A stretch of DNA of 64,000 bases from Gyrodactylus bullatarudis (GCA_012064415.1 SSNU01000244.1:434001-498000), one strand, 5' to 3'; counted from the stretch's first letter, positions 44,201-56,360 are shown. Notes: generated from the sequence alone by a model not told the origin. Made by a program: numbers and translations.

Positions 44201-47178
44201 TCCCCTCTCGTGTTAATCGATAAATTCAAATTTTTCGATTTCCCAAAATAATGACCAATTTCTGCAGCGGAATTCGAATTCTTCTTCTAGTGCTGATCTC
44301 AAATATCTGCATCTAACTGCTTGAAATCTTTGAAATCGATAAGAATTTTGGACTTGAAAGTTGACAAAAAGTAGAAATTTGGTGTATTTTTTTGGTGAAT
44401 TTTGGTCAGATTGAATTTTTTCCTGACTTTCCAAAGAAAAATATTGAGTATTTTGGTAAAGTAAGTAAACTCTCATCTTCATGTCAATTAGGTTTACAAT
44501 GTATCCTGAACGAGATCATGTCATTTTTGTTTTTCCATCTTGTTCATATTTTTCTATTAAGAAAGGCAAAGCTTTACAAATTCAGTATCAGTTTTTATCG
44601 ATTAACTCGAAAACTCTGTTGTACAACTTTTTAACCCTTGTCCGAAATATTTTTTTTCTTATGAGGGTCTCAATACAAATGGGATGAAAAATATTGTGTA
44701 AAATTTCTTATTTCAATGACTATACAAAGAACAAATCAAAGCCTAACAATTTACACGTCAAAAAATGCTAAGAAGAACCATGCAAGTCTACTTGTAAGCG
44801 ACTGATAATAAAATATAAACTAATAATTTTGATATGGAAAAGAAATCCCAAAACTTTTCTTACAACCCGATCATTGCGTATTTAAAAATATTATATACAG
44901 TAGAATTATGTGTGAATTAAGTAAACAGATCTCTCTTGTTAGGCTGGATAGACTGTGTTCCAGTTTTCCAAGTAACAAAAAACATAATTATGAAATCCCT
45001 GTATGGTAGTATTTTAATTCTCTCGAGTATCTTTCTGAAAAATAAACAAATAATGCCACTCTATTTTTGTGAGTGGTGGAAATCTTTTAATTCTATCAAC
45101 TGTCCTGATCACATTCTACTTTACCTTTTTCAGTTTTGTATAAACCTTGCGCATTGGAAAAAGGAAATTTTCGGATGAATTTCGAGCAGAAGAAGAATTT
45201 TTATAAATTGGAGGCAAGTTGTGTAATATTTTATTGGATGATTTGAGTGAGGCCAGAATGGAATTTTGATCAAAAAGTTTCGTATGGCTCACAGCGTTGA
45301 AGATCCGGGTTCGAATCCTGGCTATGGTCTATTGATAAGTGTACTAAATGCGTCTAAATCCGCCTGTCCGATAACTAACATCTAGGTGTGAGAAGACAAT
45401 CTCCATCAAGTTAGATTTCATATAAAGATTAGAAGAAATGGCGAATAAGGCCAAGAGATCTCTCACAACGCAGAAAATGAACAATTTCTCAAAATATCAC
45501 GCACAACTTCCATTCAAGGGACAGAATTTGGGAAAATTTAATCTTCTGATACTCGAGTTTTCATTTTTCAAAAGAACGAATTTCATATATTGGAATGATC
45601 AAAGTTCATATAGTCAGTTTTTCAAAACAATTTCCACTCATTTGGCAATCTTTCACAATCTTCTATCCAGAAAAAGATTAATTCCCATGGTTACTAATAG
45701 AATAAATATTGATCTGTGATTAGAAATAATAATAGGCAAGACAAACGTTTAGAACTTTAGTAAAAGCTTTTGTGGCCTGTTGGTAGGGATCACACCTAGA
45801 GGATAAATGTTCAATATCTTATATATCTTTGATGCATCAAGGTTTAATGATAATATAATTTAATGCAAATACCTCACCTTTACCGGACATAAAGAAGGTT
45901 TTCAACTCATTGAGATATGTTATAATGGATAAGGCATCAACATTAGGAGAATTCAACAGGGGCGGCAGTCCAAATTCCTTATAACACAGATTTGTAACAT
46001 ATTTGAGCGTGGACACATCATCTTTGGCAATGTTCAACACATTCAAGTCACTAGAAGTAAATTTAAAAAAGACTGAGTCCTATTGAATAACAAAATCATT
46101 CTCTATTTATCCGATGGAAACTAAAATAGAAGAGATATCTTTTAATCTTAAAGTGGACTCACATTTTATCGGGGAAATGGTGATGGATAACACCGGCAAT
46201 GATTCTACCATTGCGAAAGGAATTCATGGAAACTGGCCTAGGTATTTGATAGCTGTTGATAACCTCTTGGTCGAGTTTTTGATAGATTCCATTAAACCAT
46301 TCAAGAATTTGTTGACCTGTCGGGCCACGAGAAAATATATCCTCATCGTTGTGATTTTCCTCTTGCTCTTCCTTAGACTCTTGGGCTGATTTTGGCCGAT
46401 CCATGGGAACTGAGAAGATGTCATCGGATATTTTTGCCAAGCTCTCAAACTTTTTCGATAAATCTTCAAAGTTTAAATCATTGTCAGGATTCTCCAAAAT
46501 CGAAGGCTTTTCATTTTTCTTCTTAGAGAAGACGTTAAAAGTACCTCTACGCTTAAAATTGGACTTGAACTCTTCGGCAGTTATACCCTGGCCAGCAGAA
46601 AAGCTGGAGCCTCTCTGGAAGGATGCCATTGAATCTAAAGACAAGAGGTCATCATCGACAGCATCTCCCTCTTGTATAAGGACACTGAACAACTGAACGT
46701 TAAGGACAACTGATATGAAATTCTTTGACGTGATTCTCATGACAATTTTGAGTTGGCTTTGACACTGACTCTGCCCTACATACTCCCCAATGTTTAGCTG
46801 ACTTGTGGCCAAGATTTTCTTCCGATATGAGGACTGGAGTAAGTTACTCTTGCCATTATGGCCTGGGCTATTTGACTCTTCAAGTTGGAATGTCCACTCT
46901 TTTTCTTCAAAACATATATCATTTACTGACCGATAGAGAGTGGTTGTTAGCTCAATGTTATGCGGTAAGGCCCAGGTGTGATTGACTAAATTTTCATCAT
47001 TTCGTTTTAAGCTGAAAGGATCGCTGGAAAATTTTCTACTTCTCCTACGAAATGAAATTTGTAAATTTTCTAAATTTGCATTGGGTTTTGACTCTATCGT
47101 GATATCATTGAGGGATATTGTGATCTTGAACTTGGCTGCTTTCTTACCAACGCGTTGAAGTTTTTTCCAGACACTCAT
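41212..47178 (-). CDS. EHBP1: EHBP1 N-terminal part: NT-C2 and CH domains, with terminal exon
   Basis: Links endosomal membranes and EHD/Rab proteins to actin. Exons: 47178-46163, 46050-45878, a 19-nt micro-exon 42960-42942, 42712-42646 and 41460-41212 (stop). They give 507 residues with all phases agreeing. MSVWKKLQRVGKKAAKFK and EEKEWTFQLE mark the N-terminal C2 domain. The calponin-homology domain runs from ILEWFNGIYQKL through RPVSMNSFRNGRIIAGVIHHHFPDKI and on across exon 2 to MSGK|DKLGINRFFKRQ. The last exon has DKVRLKAKQLIQARANQ and SRFANYFEEVEKEV, which also occur in the middle of vertebrate EHBP1. The stop at 41212-41214, followed 20 nt later by AATAAA, gives an isoform or gene lacking the bMERB domain that is encoded downstream at 35638-36761. 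Confidence 0.85.
43324..43340. repeat. CT microsatellite
   Basis: Uninterrupted CT run. A GA run at 43553-43568 is similar. Both lie in EHBP1 intron 2. Confidence 0.8.
43895..44480. repeat. Hairpin-MITE family 1, copy C (long inverted repeat)
   Basis: Left arm (about 43895-44135) and right arm (about 44271-44475) are near-complementary over 200 bp. CACCAAATTTCCACTTTTT, GCAGTTAGATGCAGATATTTG and GATCAGCACTAGAAGAAG on the left appear reverse-complemented on the right. The loop is about 135 bp. Two other decayed copies lie at 5733-6080 and 13080-13420. No ORF. In EHBP1 intron 2 it would form a stable RNA hairpin. Confidence 0.7.
45285..45425 (+). repeat. tRNA-derived SINE fragment
   Basis: Contains a B box GGTTCGAATCC (45308-45318) in a T-arm-like setting (ATCCGGGTTCGAATCCTGGCTATGG). 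A body TAACATCTAGGTGTGAGAAGACAAT, shared with the element at 57549-57944, follows. The D-arm side is degraded, so it is not a functional tRNA. Confidence 0.65.
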
Positions 47179-48284
47179 CTAATTCACATCAAAGAAGCAT
47201 AATTGTGGAATTTTTTTTATTAATTTCTCAAAATATGATAACGACAAAACAAAATTTCCTTCATTATATAAAAACATTTATTTGTTTAAATAAAATTGTA
47301 GTATTTATTTTGAAATATTTTTATGTTATCCTAATTTGCCTTTTACATTACAAGATTATGATGAAAATTCCAATCTATTATTTAAACTTGTGCTTACTAC
47401 TATATAGTAGGTAGATGAAAACATATTTAATTAATGATACTGTAACTCTAAATTGTTTTAATATATGAATTTTTCCTTATATTTAGGTCTAATTAATCCA
47501 GTCCTCACTATTAAATGAATGAACATCGTTTTTTAAACATGTTTCTCTAGGTCATTAGTGTGAGAATAAATGACTAATTTTTATTTTTCACGTGTCCATC
47601 TCTCCTCCTCTACTCAGAAACATTTACTCGTCTTGTTATTATTTTTCTTATTCAAGTTCATTAGAAATTCTAGGAATAAACAACACGTATCTCCAATAAA
47701 CAAGAGGAGGAAGAAGAAAAAAAACTCGAAAACGAGATACACTCATGAATTTTGAGTGATATCTCTTCACTTCCCATCAATTTACTCAGGTATTTATAAA
47801 TACAGAACGATGAATGAAGAGATGTACAATTAAATTATACAAGGAAAAATATAAAATTATTCCCAAATTCAATTGTTACTCGCTTGAGTTGGCTAGAAGA
47901 AGCACCACTGCAGTGCATAGAAATATACAGTAGTAGTATTCAGAAATTCATTTATCTACATTTACCACTATCCCAGTATAGTCGTCTTGTGGAATGACCT
48001 TTTTTTTAAATGAAATGTTACTTCTCTATAATTTTATGTGCAGATAAACTATATCTTATAAAGAGTAGTATGATCTATTGAATAGATCTGTATGAATTTT
48101 GAGCCAATCATAATATTCCATATTTTCCGATCGTAAATGATCCAGGGACACCCACGCATCTCTCTTGATCAACCAATCAGAACAGACCTTACAAATCGTA
48201 TCAAACAGTTCACATAATGGGGGTGGATTGGACTGCCTTTTAGTTTGCTTGACGTTTTTATATCAAAATTTCTCTCACTAGTAG
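47179..48284. other. Divergent intergenic region, EHBP1 / VAChT
   Basis: 1.1 kb of AT-rich DNA with no recognised ORF or repeat. A TATA-like TTTATATC lies about 25 bp before the VAChT ATG, which is too close for a usual TATA unless the leader is very short. A spliced upstream leader exon, as in other cholinergic loci, could be further away. Confidence 0.45.
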
Positions 48285-49970
48285 ATGATTAATCTCAGAG
48301 AGTTACGCGATAAATTAAAAACCCGAATTAGTGAACCCGAGGCTCAGCGTAGGCTGGTCCTTGTGGTCGTTAGCACTGCCCTACTCCTGGACAACATGTT
48401 ATACATGGTTATCGTTCCTATAGTTCCTGATTATCTCAACAAGATTCATGCTCTGGACAAGAAGGCGCGAATCAGTTGGAACGATGGTAAAATCAACAGA
48501 TCCATCGAGGTTGACGATCCAACTGGGAAATATGAAATCGATGCAGTAAAATATGAAATCCAATGGGTAGCGGTAGCCTCAAAAGATACCAAAATCGGTC
48601 TTTTGTTTGCTTTCAAGGCTATTGTCCAACTGTTTATCAATCCCATTTCAGGCACTGTTATCGATCGTATGGGTTACGACTTTCCTATGATGCTAGGTTT
48701 ATGCATCATTTTTATATCCACGTCAATATTTGCTTTTGGTACAACTTACTCGGTCATGTTTGTAGCCAGGGGTCTACAGGGTGTGGGTAGTGCTTTCGCC
48801 GATACAGCAGCCTTTGCAATGATTGCTGATCGGTTCCAGGAGGAGAGGGCCACAGCCCTTGGTGTTGCTTTGGCATTTGTTTCCTTTGGCTGTCTCGTGG
48901 CTCCTCCATTCGGTGGTGTTCTATATGAGTATTGTGGAAAAGAATTCCCATTTATTGTGTTGGCCTTTATTGCTGTATTTGATGGATTTCTAATGTTGTA
49001 CATTATGCAACCAGTTCGTCTTGAGAGGATGGTCCAAAAGGCTGAGGGTAACCTACCCGATGCAACACCGATCCATAAACTTTTCCTGGACCATTTTGTT
49101 GCCATTTGTGCGGGAGCGTTGGCCTTTTGTAATATCTCTTTAGCTTTCCTTGAGCCAACCATAGCTCTCTGGATGGAGGATAAGATGAACGCCACCAACT
49201 GGCAAGTCGGCCTTATCTGGCTTCCAGCTTTCATTCCTCATGTATTGGGTGTTTACACGACAGTAAAACTCGCCAAACGTTACCCAGAGAAACAATGGGT
49301 CATGGCTGCAGCTGGCCTAACCACAGTTGGCTTCAGTTGCCTCTTTATCCCGTACTGCAACAACTTTATATCTCTCATGATACCAATCTGCATACTATGT
49401 TATGGGGTAGCTCTTGTCGACACAGCCATCTTTCCTATGCTCGCCTACATTGTAGATACAAGGCATGTGTCAGTATATGGTTCTGTGTATGCTATAGCTG
49501 ATATTTCATACAGTTTAGCTTACGCCATTGGTCCAATCGTGGCTGGTGGTTTGATCAGTAAAATTGGCTTCACCGGATTGAATATTGCCATTTTCTTTTT
49601 GACAGTGGCATTTGTACCTCTATTATATCCATTGCGCAAAGTCTATAATGCCCCTATGACGCCACGGGTACAGGATAAAGTTTCTCATGAAACAGCAAAG
49701 TTATCCGAGCCTATGGCCCCTTATGAAGGATATGACCAGGGCGATGCAGCTGATGCTACCTATCAGATCTCGGCACCTTTGGCTTCTCAAAACACCTACT
49801 ATTATGGTGGGAGTAATAGCCAGGCAAAGAATCATCATGGCAACACCATTTATCAACCTGCAACGTCGATTCCACCGAATCCTTACTCAGATCACGGACA
49901 ACACTCGGCATATCAACAGGCTCCAGGGGACAATAATTCGTATTACTCTCAGAACAGTTATGGCTACTAA
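48285..49970 (+). CDS. VAChT: Vesicular acetylcholine transporter (SLC18A3 type)
   Basis: Proton-coupled antiporter that loads acetylcholine into synaptic vesicles; major facilitator fold with 12 TMs. A single intronless frame of 561 residues. TM1 VVSTALLLDNMLYMVIVPIVPDYL has the Asp and the NMLYMVIVPI signature that separates VAChT from VMAT (NMLLTVVVPI). Further motifs are KIGLLFAFKAIVQLFINPISGTVIDR-GY, ARGLQGVGSAFADTAAFAMIADRF, TALG-ALAFVSFGCLVAPPFGG-LYE, FLEPTIALWM and YAIADISYSLAYAIGPI. The luminal loop 1 has no obvious N-glycosylation sequon. The cytoplasmic tail of about 90 residues is rich in Tyr, Gln and Asn. Intronless structure is usual for VAChT, which in most animals is nested in a ChAT intron. 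Confidence 0.94.
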   Translation: MINLRELRDKLKTRISEPEAQRRLVLVVVSTALLLDNMLYMVIVPIVPDYLNKIHALDKKARISWNDGKINRSIEVDDPTGKYEIDAVKYEIQWVAVASKDTKIGLLFAFKAIVQLFINPISGTVIDRMGYDFPMMLGLCIIFISTSIFAFGTTYSVMFVARGLQGVGSAFADTAAFAMIADRFQEERATALGVALAFVSFGCLVAPPFGGVLYEYCGKEFPFIVLAFIAVFDGFLMLYIMQPVRLERMVQKAEGNLPDATPIHKLFLDHFVAICAGALAFCNISLAFLEPTIALWMEDKMNATNWQVGLIWLPAFIPHVLGVYTTVKLAKRYPEKQWVMAAAGLTTVGFSCLFIPYCNNFISLMIPICILCYGVALVDTAIFPMLAYIVDTRHVSVYGSVYAIADISYSLAYAIGPIVAGGLISKIGFTGLNIAIFFLTVAFVPLLYPLRKVYNAPMTPRVQDKVSHETAKLSEPMAPYEGYDQGDAADATYQISAPLASQNTYYYGGSNSQAKNHHGNTIYQPATSIPPNPYSDHGQHSAYQQAPGDNNSYYSQNSYGY

Positions 49971-50897
49971 TTAATACAATAGTGATTACAATACAATCTA
50001 TATAATTATCAAACAATTCCCTGAAGACCGAGTAAGTTGAAAAATCCCAATGTTTTTTAACTCCTAAAATGTGACATTTTTCTCACTTGAGTCACGTTTG
50101 TCATTTGAGAAATTAGGTCAAGGTTAGAGAATATTACTTCGTGTTTGGAAAATTAGAAATATTGAGGCTAAATGTATCTTTCTTAAGCCATTATTAGTGG
50201 CAATACTTCAATAATAATAATATATTGATACTATATTTATTTCATAATTTTGCCTACTTGAAAATCGGTGAAATTTTGTTGATTCGAGATCCCTGAAAAA
50301 TAACTAATTTTTCTACAGTTTCATCATAATAATCGGTTTTATTGTCTAATCGAGATCCTAAAAATCAGCTTATTTTATCACTCTTTAATTTTGAAATCAA
50401 CAAAAAGAAAATTTACAATGTTTGATCCACAACTCAAACTACAGGGTTTCATTTTTCCATCTCTTCTTCTGTAAGGAAATTGCTCGAAAAATACCAAGTT
50501 ACAAATATCGATGATTTTTACAAGCATCTCAGTTTTTCCATCAAAAACAGGAATGTGACAAAGATTTTCTGAAACCTGAATCATGGAGTTTCCATTTAGA
50601 AGAATCAAAGATTTCCAATATCGAATTGGCGCTAGGGTCCTTCAGATAGTTCAGACTCGGTTCCGTCAAGTATTCATTTTCGATAATCTTGTTCTTTTAA
50701 AAAAATTATACAAATTAAAAATCAAGAGCTTATAAAATGTCTAAAAGAAATTTGATACCTTCTTCTTCTTCTTCGGAAGAACCATTTCTTATGATACCTA
50801 GGATAATCTTCATTGGACTATTTTAGCTTGCTTAGACATACTAAAGTTATTTATTTGCAAAAAAAACAAATAAGAATTTATTTAACAATTATTTTTT

Positions 50898-51087
50898 TTC
50901 GGGTTGCTGACTTGGGGTCATGCTGGAGTTAAGAACGAACGAAAGATTGTTTTGGTGAATAAAGCTTTATTTTCGTCGGTTCTCTTCAGACCAAACACCG
51001 ACTATCGATATGTATTTATACATGAAATAATGTTGGAAACGTTTTGGACTAGACGATAGCGAGGAAATCAGGCAACTTATGTCTTCC
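50898..51087 (-). mobile_element. Hammerhead-bearing short retroelement, copy 2
   Basis: 190 bp, flanked by an 11-bp duplication AATTATTTTTT (50887-50897 and 51088-51098). On the minus strand it reads GGAAGACATAAGTTGCCTGA, then a TATA box (ATGTATAAATACAT), then about 20 bp later the hammerhead core, ending with TTTCGTTCGTTCTTAACTCC and AGCATGACC-CAAGTCAGCAAC. It matches copy 1 across the ribozyme and 3' part and copy 3 across both ends. It is the most compact apparently complete copy. Confidence 0.74.
50951..50995 (-). ncRNA. Type I hammerhead-like ribozyme core, copy 2
   Basis: Minus-strand order: stem I TTTGGT (50995-50990), CTGAAGA (50989-50983), GAACCGAC at stem II, GAAA (50974-50971), stem III ATAAAGCTTTAT (50970-50959), U50958-C50957 cleavage pair, stem I ACCAAA (50956-50951). 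Stem I is 6 bp. Its fourth pair (U-A) is A-U in copy 1, and stem III is shortened symmetrically by one base pair. Both are signs of conserved structure. Stem II is weak. Confidence 0.62.
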
Positions 51088-54000
51088 AATTATTTTTTAT
51101 CTTACAGTAGTTCTAGTCAAACCTCAAACGACCAACTGCAATAAATTTCACACTTCCAAGCGATTATTTTTTTGTTTACATCTGAAGTCATATTGTGGGG
51201 AATATTCTGGATATTTCTGAATCTGAAGAAGCTATCAAGTATCAATAAAATCTAAAATTTATAACTGTAACATAAATTCCCATTGTATGTCGGTGGATGA
51301 TGCGAGTCTGAATGAATAAAATCCTTCAGAATTTCCCAATGTTGCTCATGCATCTCAGATACATAAAAGATACATTTTACAATTTCTCCTTCCCCACTGC
51401 CTAAATTATATAATATTATCGTTTAGTAGTAACATAAAAGAGTATGCTAGAGATATGATGTGATACATTTCTTTTGTTAGTTCTTTCATCTTTCTTTTGA
51501 ACTCATTTATACTACTATCATTATCATTAGAGTTGTATAATAATACGTGCTCAAAAACATTTCTTTCTCTCATGCCATGAGTAGTAGTACGCCTAGGATA
51601 AGATTCTTTATGCCAATTGTGTATGGGTTTGCATGATTGTCATTACATGTTACATGATGAAAGCAAATTATACTATATAATAAGAAATACAGGTTATCTT
51701 GTGTATTTGTATTTTTACACAAAGAAGAGAGAATTATTCTTCTACGTAATAATTATAATAATCAGTACAATTTCTCATGTATATATAATGTCCATATCAT
51801 CCCAGATTTCCTTTTAACAAACATGTCTTGTATCAGTTATTCCCTCAAATGAAATACAGCTAGTCTCGATGAATTTTGGAATTCAAGATTCAAAAGGTAC
51901 TTTATCATTTTAGATTTAGGAAAAAAAAATTTTTTGAAAAACAAAACCGTCTAACTATCAATTTCCAAGCAGTAAAAATACAGCTCAAAGTTGTACATTA
52001 GGGTGATATAAAATAATTTTATTCTCTAATATTGCTAATTCAGACGCATTTACACAGAAAAAAGAGAAGATTTAGTTGTCCTGATCCCATTTTCCCAAAA
52101 TTCTTTAAAAAGTATTAAATTTTCTAGAAAGGGATGAGGATATGTAGCTATCAGAATAATTTCCATCCGAAAAGAGTATACTGATTAATCGAAAAGATTA
52201 TTCTATACTTATTTTGTATATATTATATTTGTTGAAATATAAGTGATTTGTCTAACAAAAAAAAAAAAAAAAGAATTTTATCAATTATTATTATCGTAGT
52301 AACATTCATTCAAAATTTGTTGGCGCAGATTTAAAAATCATGGTCTTTCGTGATCAGAATAAAACAAGGGACGGAATATGACCCATAGAAGTATCATTCA
52401 TTTTCACGAACTTAATGGATTTTTTAAGTACCCCAATTGTTTTTCTTCAAATGAAAAAATTGACATATTTCAGAACATTTTTTCTTCCAGTAAAATCTTA
52501 GAACTGACTTGTGAATGTGGATAAAGATTTTTTAACAAGACACTACTGACTACAATAATGATATTTGATATATATGATGTGATTGTCTGTGCTGGGAAAA
52601 CTAAACACCACTCATAAGTAAACGAGGGGATAGTATGCCTTCTGGCCGTGTTAGCTCTAATTTTTGCCAATCTAATTCTCTCTCGTTTTTCCTGCTCAAA
52701 TTTCTTCTCAACGCTTCCTTTTTCATCTCGTTCCCTAATGAAATTAAACTGGTACACTTGAGTAGGCAGTATTTCTATATGTGTGTGTGAATGAAGAATG
52801 GTCCTTCTCAAATATATACACACACTGAATCTATTTAGCATATTCCTCTTTTCAATCCACCTATACACTATACACTGGAATTTCTAGGGTGAAATTTATG
52901 TAAATATGCATCACGAGAGAATTGTCCCGTGAGAATTCTCTCTTTTCAAAGTTTATCAAAATTTCCTTTTTGACCCATGAAATCAGTCTCTAATTGCTTA
53001 CCCAGAAAATGCAGTACCAAAGTTAAAAGGAATTTAGAAAAACTATTAAATTTCTCTTATGAGAAACTCGAGACTGCATGGAACACGACAAAAGAAGTTG
53101 TTCCTTCACAGAAAATTAGAATATTGAATGAGTGCAAGATACGTGTGACTGAATGCAACTCGTGTAATTATAGACTAAATTTCTCAATCTTTTAAATGGT
53201 GAGGGGAGACACTTTAGTTTATCCATATCAAAGTTGATTTTTATATTCTTTGGGGATGTGAGCAATGTTCAGTGAACATTCTCATACACAAAAACTGGTG
53301 AAGACGAATCAAGAAAAACCCATCTCAATAATTCTATGTATTTTGGAAAGTGTTAAAAGTTAAGAAAAGATGTCATTAAATTTAAATATTTATTAGTCAC
53401 CTGTAGTTATCCTCTTTCATATGACACCAAAAAATTTTGGGCCAACTCTAATCTGATTTTAAGCTTATAAAAAAATTAACCCCCTCCGCATTGTTATTTT
53501 TATCTATTGAAAAAGTGTGAACATTCACAAATGAATGAATGTGTACTCCACAAATACTGTTCTCATCTGTATCAGGAATTTCGATCTTTTACAACTTTTA
53601 AACATTCTTTGTTTAAATACCGTATTGAAAAGTGTACTACTCCTCCGTAGAGTGAGTAAAGATCAATGGATAAAGAAGAGTGTGAGTGGCCAGCTGTATT
53701 TGTGTCATTTAGTCTTCCTTTTTGATATTACACACAGAGAGGTAGATATTTTTAGCATCATTCAAGAATAATAGAAGGGAAAATTTCCTTTGATATTGCT
53801 TCACTTTTCTTCTTCTTGGGCAACAATTAATTGTAAATTCTTACACAAAAGAAATATAAACTGTTTCTGTATCTATCTACATTACATCAAGAAATATTAA
53901 TGATTAGTGTATAATGGACAGAAAAATTTCTACTCAATATTATACTACAACAATATATATATGTGTGTAGACTGTACATTAAAGTTTTTACAAGAATATT

Positions 54001-55949
54001 TGGGAATTATAACTATAGAGAAGAGTGGATGGTAGATGAGGAACTCTCGAGCTTTCCTATTGTAATGTCAAATTCTAAAAAAAAATACATCAAAAGTTTA
54101 TTGTAAATTCCAATGAGTCCCCTGGGAGAAATTTAACGTCAAAAATTGAGTCAGTTTGAGTTTTTCCTCCACGTATTATCTCGAATCGATTTTGCGAATT
54201 CACATGGGAATATGCCATTCTAAATCTGAAAGACTCATTTTTATTCAAGATAGTGTGTGTAAGATGATACATTTTTAAAATTTTTTAATTCAAACAGGTC
54301 ACCTCTCACATTTCTTAACCTTAGAACAAAATTTAAATTTTTCCTTAAGGGAGTTTTAATACAAATGGGGGCGTTAAAGAGCCACCTGGGCGAGATTGGT
54401 TTGTACTGCGATCTACATCTTCTGAAACCGACAACTTCTCATCTACAGGCTTTACATTTAAAAACCTTGCTTTGCTGAAAAGAGTAAATATTGAATTCTG
54501 ATTTGGGCGGCAAACAATTTTTCGAAATTTGAGCAATCCAAAATTATCACCATTAGACAAGGAAACCATCGATTTGATTTATGGATTTGAAGGCAGTAAA
54601 ATTGGCCAAAAATTGAGAAGAAAACTATCACACGTTATATTCAAGACTCTGGTGATCGGAGAGAACTATTAAGTTATTGATCGAAACATGTTCGAAAGGA
54701 TTCGTGACTAAATCTTCTCTAGATGAAGAGAAGAAATGATATAACTGAGCAATCTATCATGCTGTGTGTGTGTGGGCAAGTTGATAAAGCTTCTTGATAT
54801 GAAGATGAAATTATTTTATTCTCTTACAAAGAACTACAAGAAAATTCATCTTCAGATAGTGAGGAACACAACTTTCAAATCTCGAAAATAGACCAAAGGT
54901 TTGGATTATTTCTAAATGCTCTCAGAGATTCATTCGTACTAGTCACGTTTCAATACAAAAAATATCTTATCAGTTATTATTTACTGATTATTAATTTATT
55001 ACAACAAAAACTTTTGCAATCTGGTACAATTTTTCATCCTGAATCTAAAACAGGTCTCAGATGTAGCAGAAAAACAGTTCTCCGACTTCAAAGTTTTGTC
55101 GCGTGCCTATTTTAACAAGTTCTCCTGTCATATTATTAGTTGGCCCTATTAGCTAGAGGACAGCTCAAATTTTGATAACAAAAGATAGATAAATTTCAAA
55201 GTCGTGTGTACTTACTAACTTATCCAGTAATGTACTTGAGGGATCTACATTCATTAATATATATGGATAGAGTCCATCTACCTTGCCTTGTTCAACTTCC
55301 CTTTACTTCATCATTATAGTGTCTATTACTATAACATCAATGTAAAGGGGTATGCAAGTAACACACAAAGAGAAAGAGGGAAGAATTCTCCCATCTACAT
55401 AAGAAATCGACAAGACTCTCCGTCTTGTTGAGAAGGGAGAGAAACTTGGAAAAGAAAAATGATGAAGAAGTGGATACGAGAGTAAAATTCCCATTGAACG
55501 TACACACAGTGTGTCCCTGTTGTGGAGTAGATTGCGTTCTCATTAGGGAACAAATGCAGTGGAAAATTCATCTCTCAGAGAGTATCTATCTAATCAAGTA
55601 GAATAAACTCAGTAGTAGAATACTCCCTAATTAGAGGGGGTATTCAGACTAAGGACTCAAGGCATACCCAAAACTGTAAATATGGGAAAAATAAGAGCAA
55701 ATTCATTTACTATACAACACAGAGTTCCTTTTTCATTTAGTTTACTCCATTTCAGTAGGTATCACCTAATAACTACATTTAGATATTTCATTCCTTAGGC
55801 AAAGGTAAATCTTATTCGGTAGTGAATTAGCCACTGTCGCTGAACGCTACAGCTTACAAAAAGATCCCACCGTGACTAATACGAAAGAAACTCTAAGAGC
55901 ATTTAGAAATGTAATCAGAGTATAAATCTTTGGTAGACATTAGAGTAAT

Positions 55950-56360
55950 AAAAATTTTTATTTTCCCCAAACAATGTTTCCTTGAACAAAATTTGATGTT
56001 TGAACCAGTAGTAACACATTTTTGAAAGTCAAAATGAAAATTTTTCATGTTCTGATATATATAAAAATTCCATTTTCCCTTTCTCGTAGTAGAATTCATT
56101 GAAAAAATCTTGGCATTTTCAATCTGGATTTTGAGCTTGCTGACTCGAAGTCATGCTAGTGTTAAGAACGAACGAGGGATTATTGGTGAATAAAGGAATA
56201 TTTTTGAGGAAATCAGGCAACTCTTGTCTTCAAAATCTGGATTTTGTATATCAGAACAAACTCGAAAAAGTATGATTTTACTGTAAAATATGCTTAGTTT
56301 TCGATTATCCTTAAAATGAGATTAAGGCTGGGAAAAGTTGAAAATTTTGGCCTACTCTAA
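55950..56360. repeat. Dispersed repeat family 3, copy A
   Basis: Reverse-complement relative of 58985-59415. Shared phrases include AACATTGTTTCCTTGAAC (as its complement), GAACCAGTAGTAACACATTTTTGAAAG, TATCAGAACAAACTCGAAAAAG and GGCTGGGAAAAGT. This copy is interrupted by hammerhead element copy 3, and lacks about 130 bp present in copy B. The two copies form a large inverted repeat with a 2.6-kb spacer. Confidence 0.65.
56134..56233 (-). mobile_element. Hammerhead element copy 3, internally deleted
   Basis: A 100-bp insertion within repeat family 3, flanked by a perfect 13-bp duplication AATCTGGATTTTG (56121-56133 and 56234-56246). The related uninterrupted repeat at 58985-59415 shows the empty site. 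It keeps both ends of copy 2 (TTGCCTGATTTCCTC; TTTATTCACCA...GTTCTTAACAC-AGCATGAC) but has lost the promoter and the CTGAAGA/GAAA boxes. Confidence 0.72.

Noticed and set aside
50021..50055. Fifth hammerhead (CTGAAGA...GAAA near 50025)
   Set aside because: The two boxes occur with an 11-nt gap that does not pair, no stem I or UH site follows, and no target duplication is seen.
54090..54569. Two minus-strand ORFs as a spliced gene
   Set aside because: No recognisable domain; sequence near 54330-54370 resembles the end of hairpin repeat 44600-44690, so probably repeat-derived.
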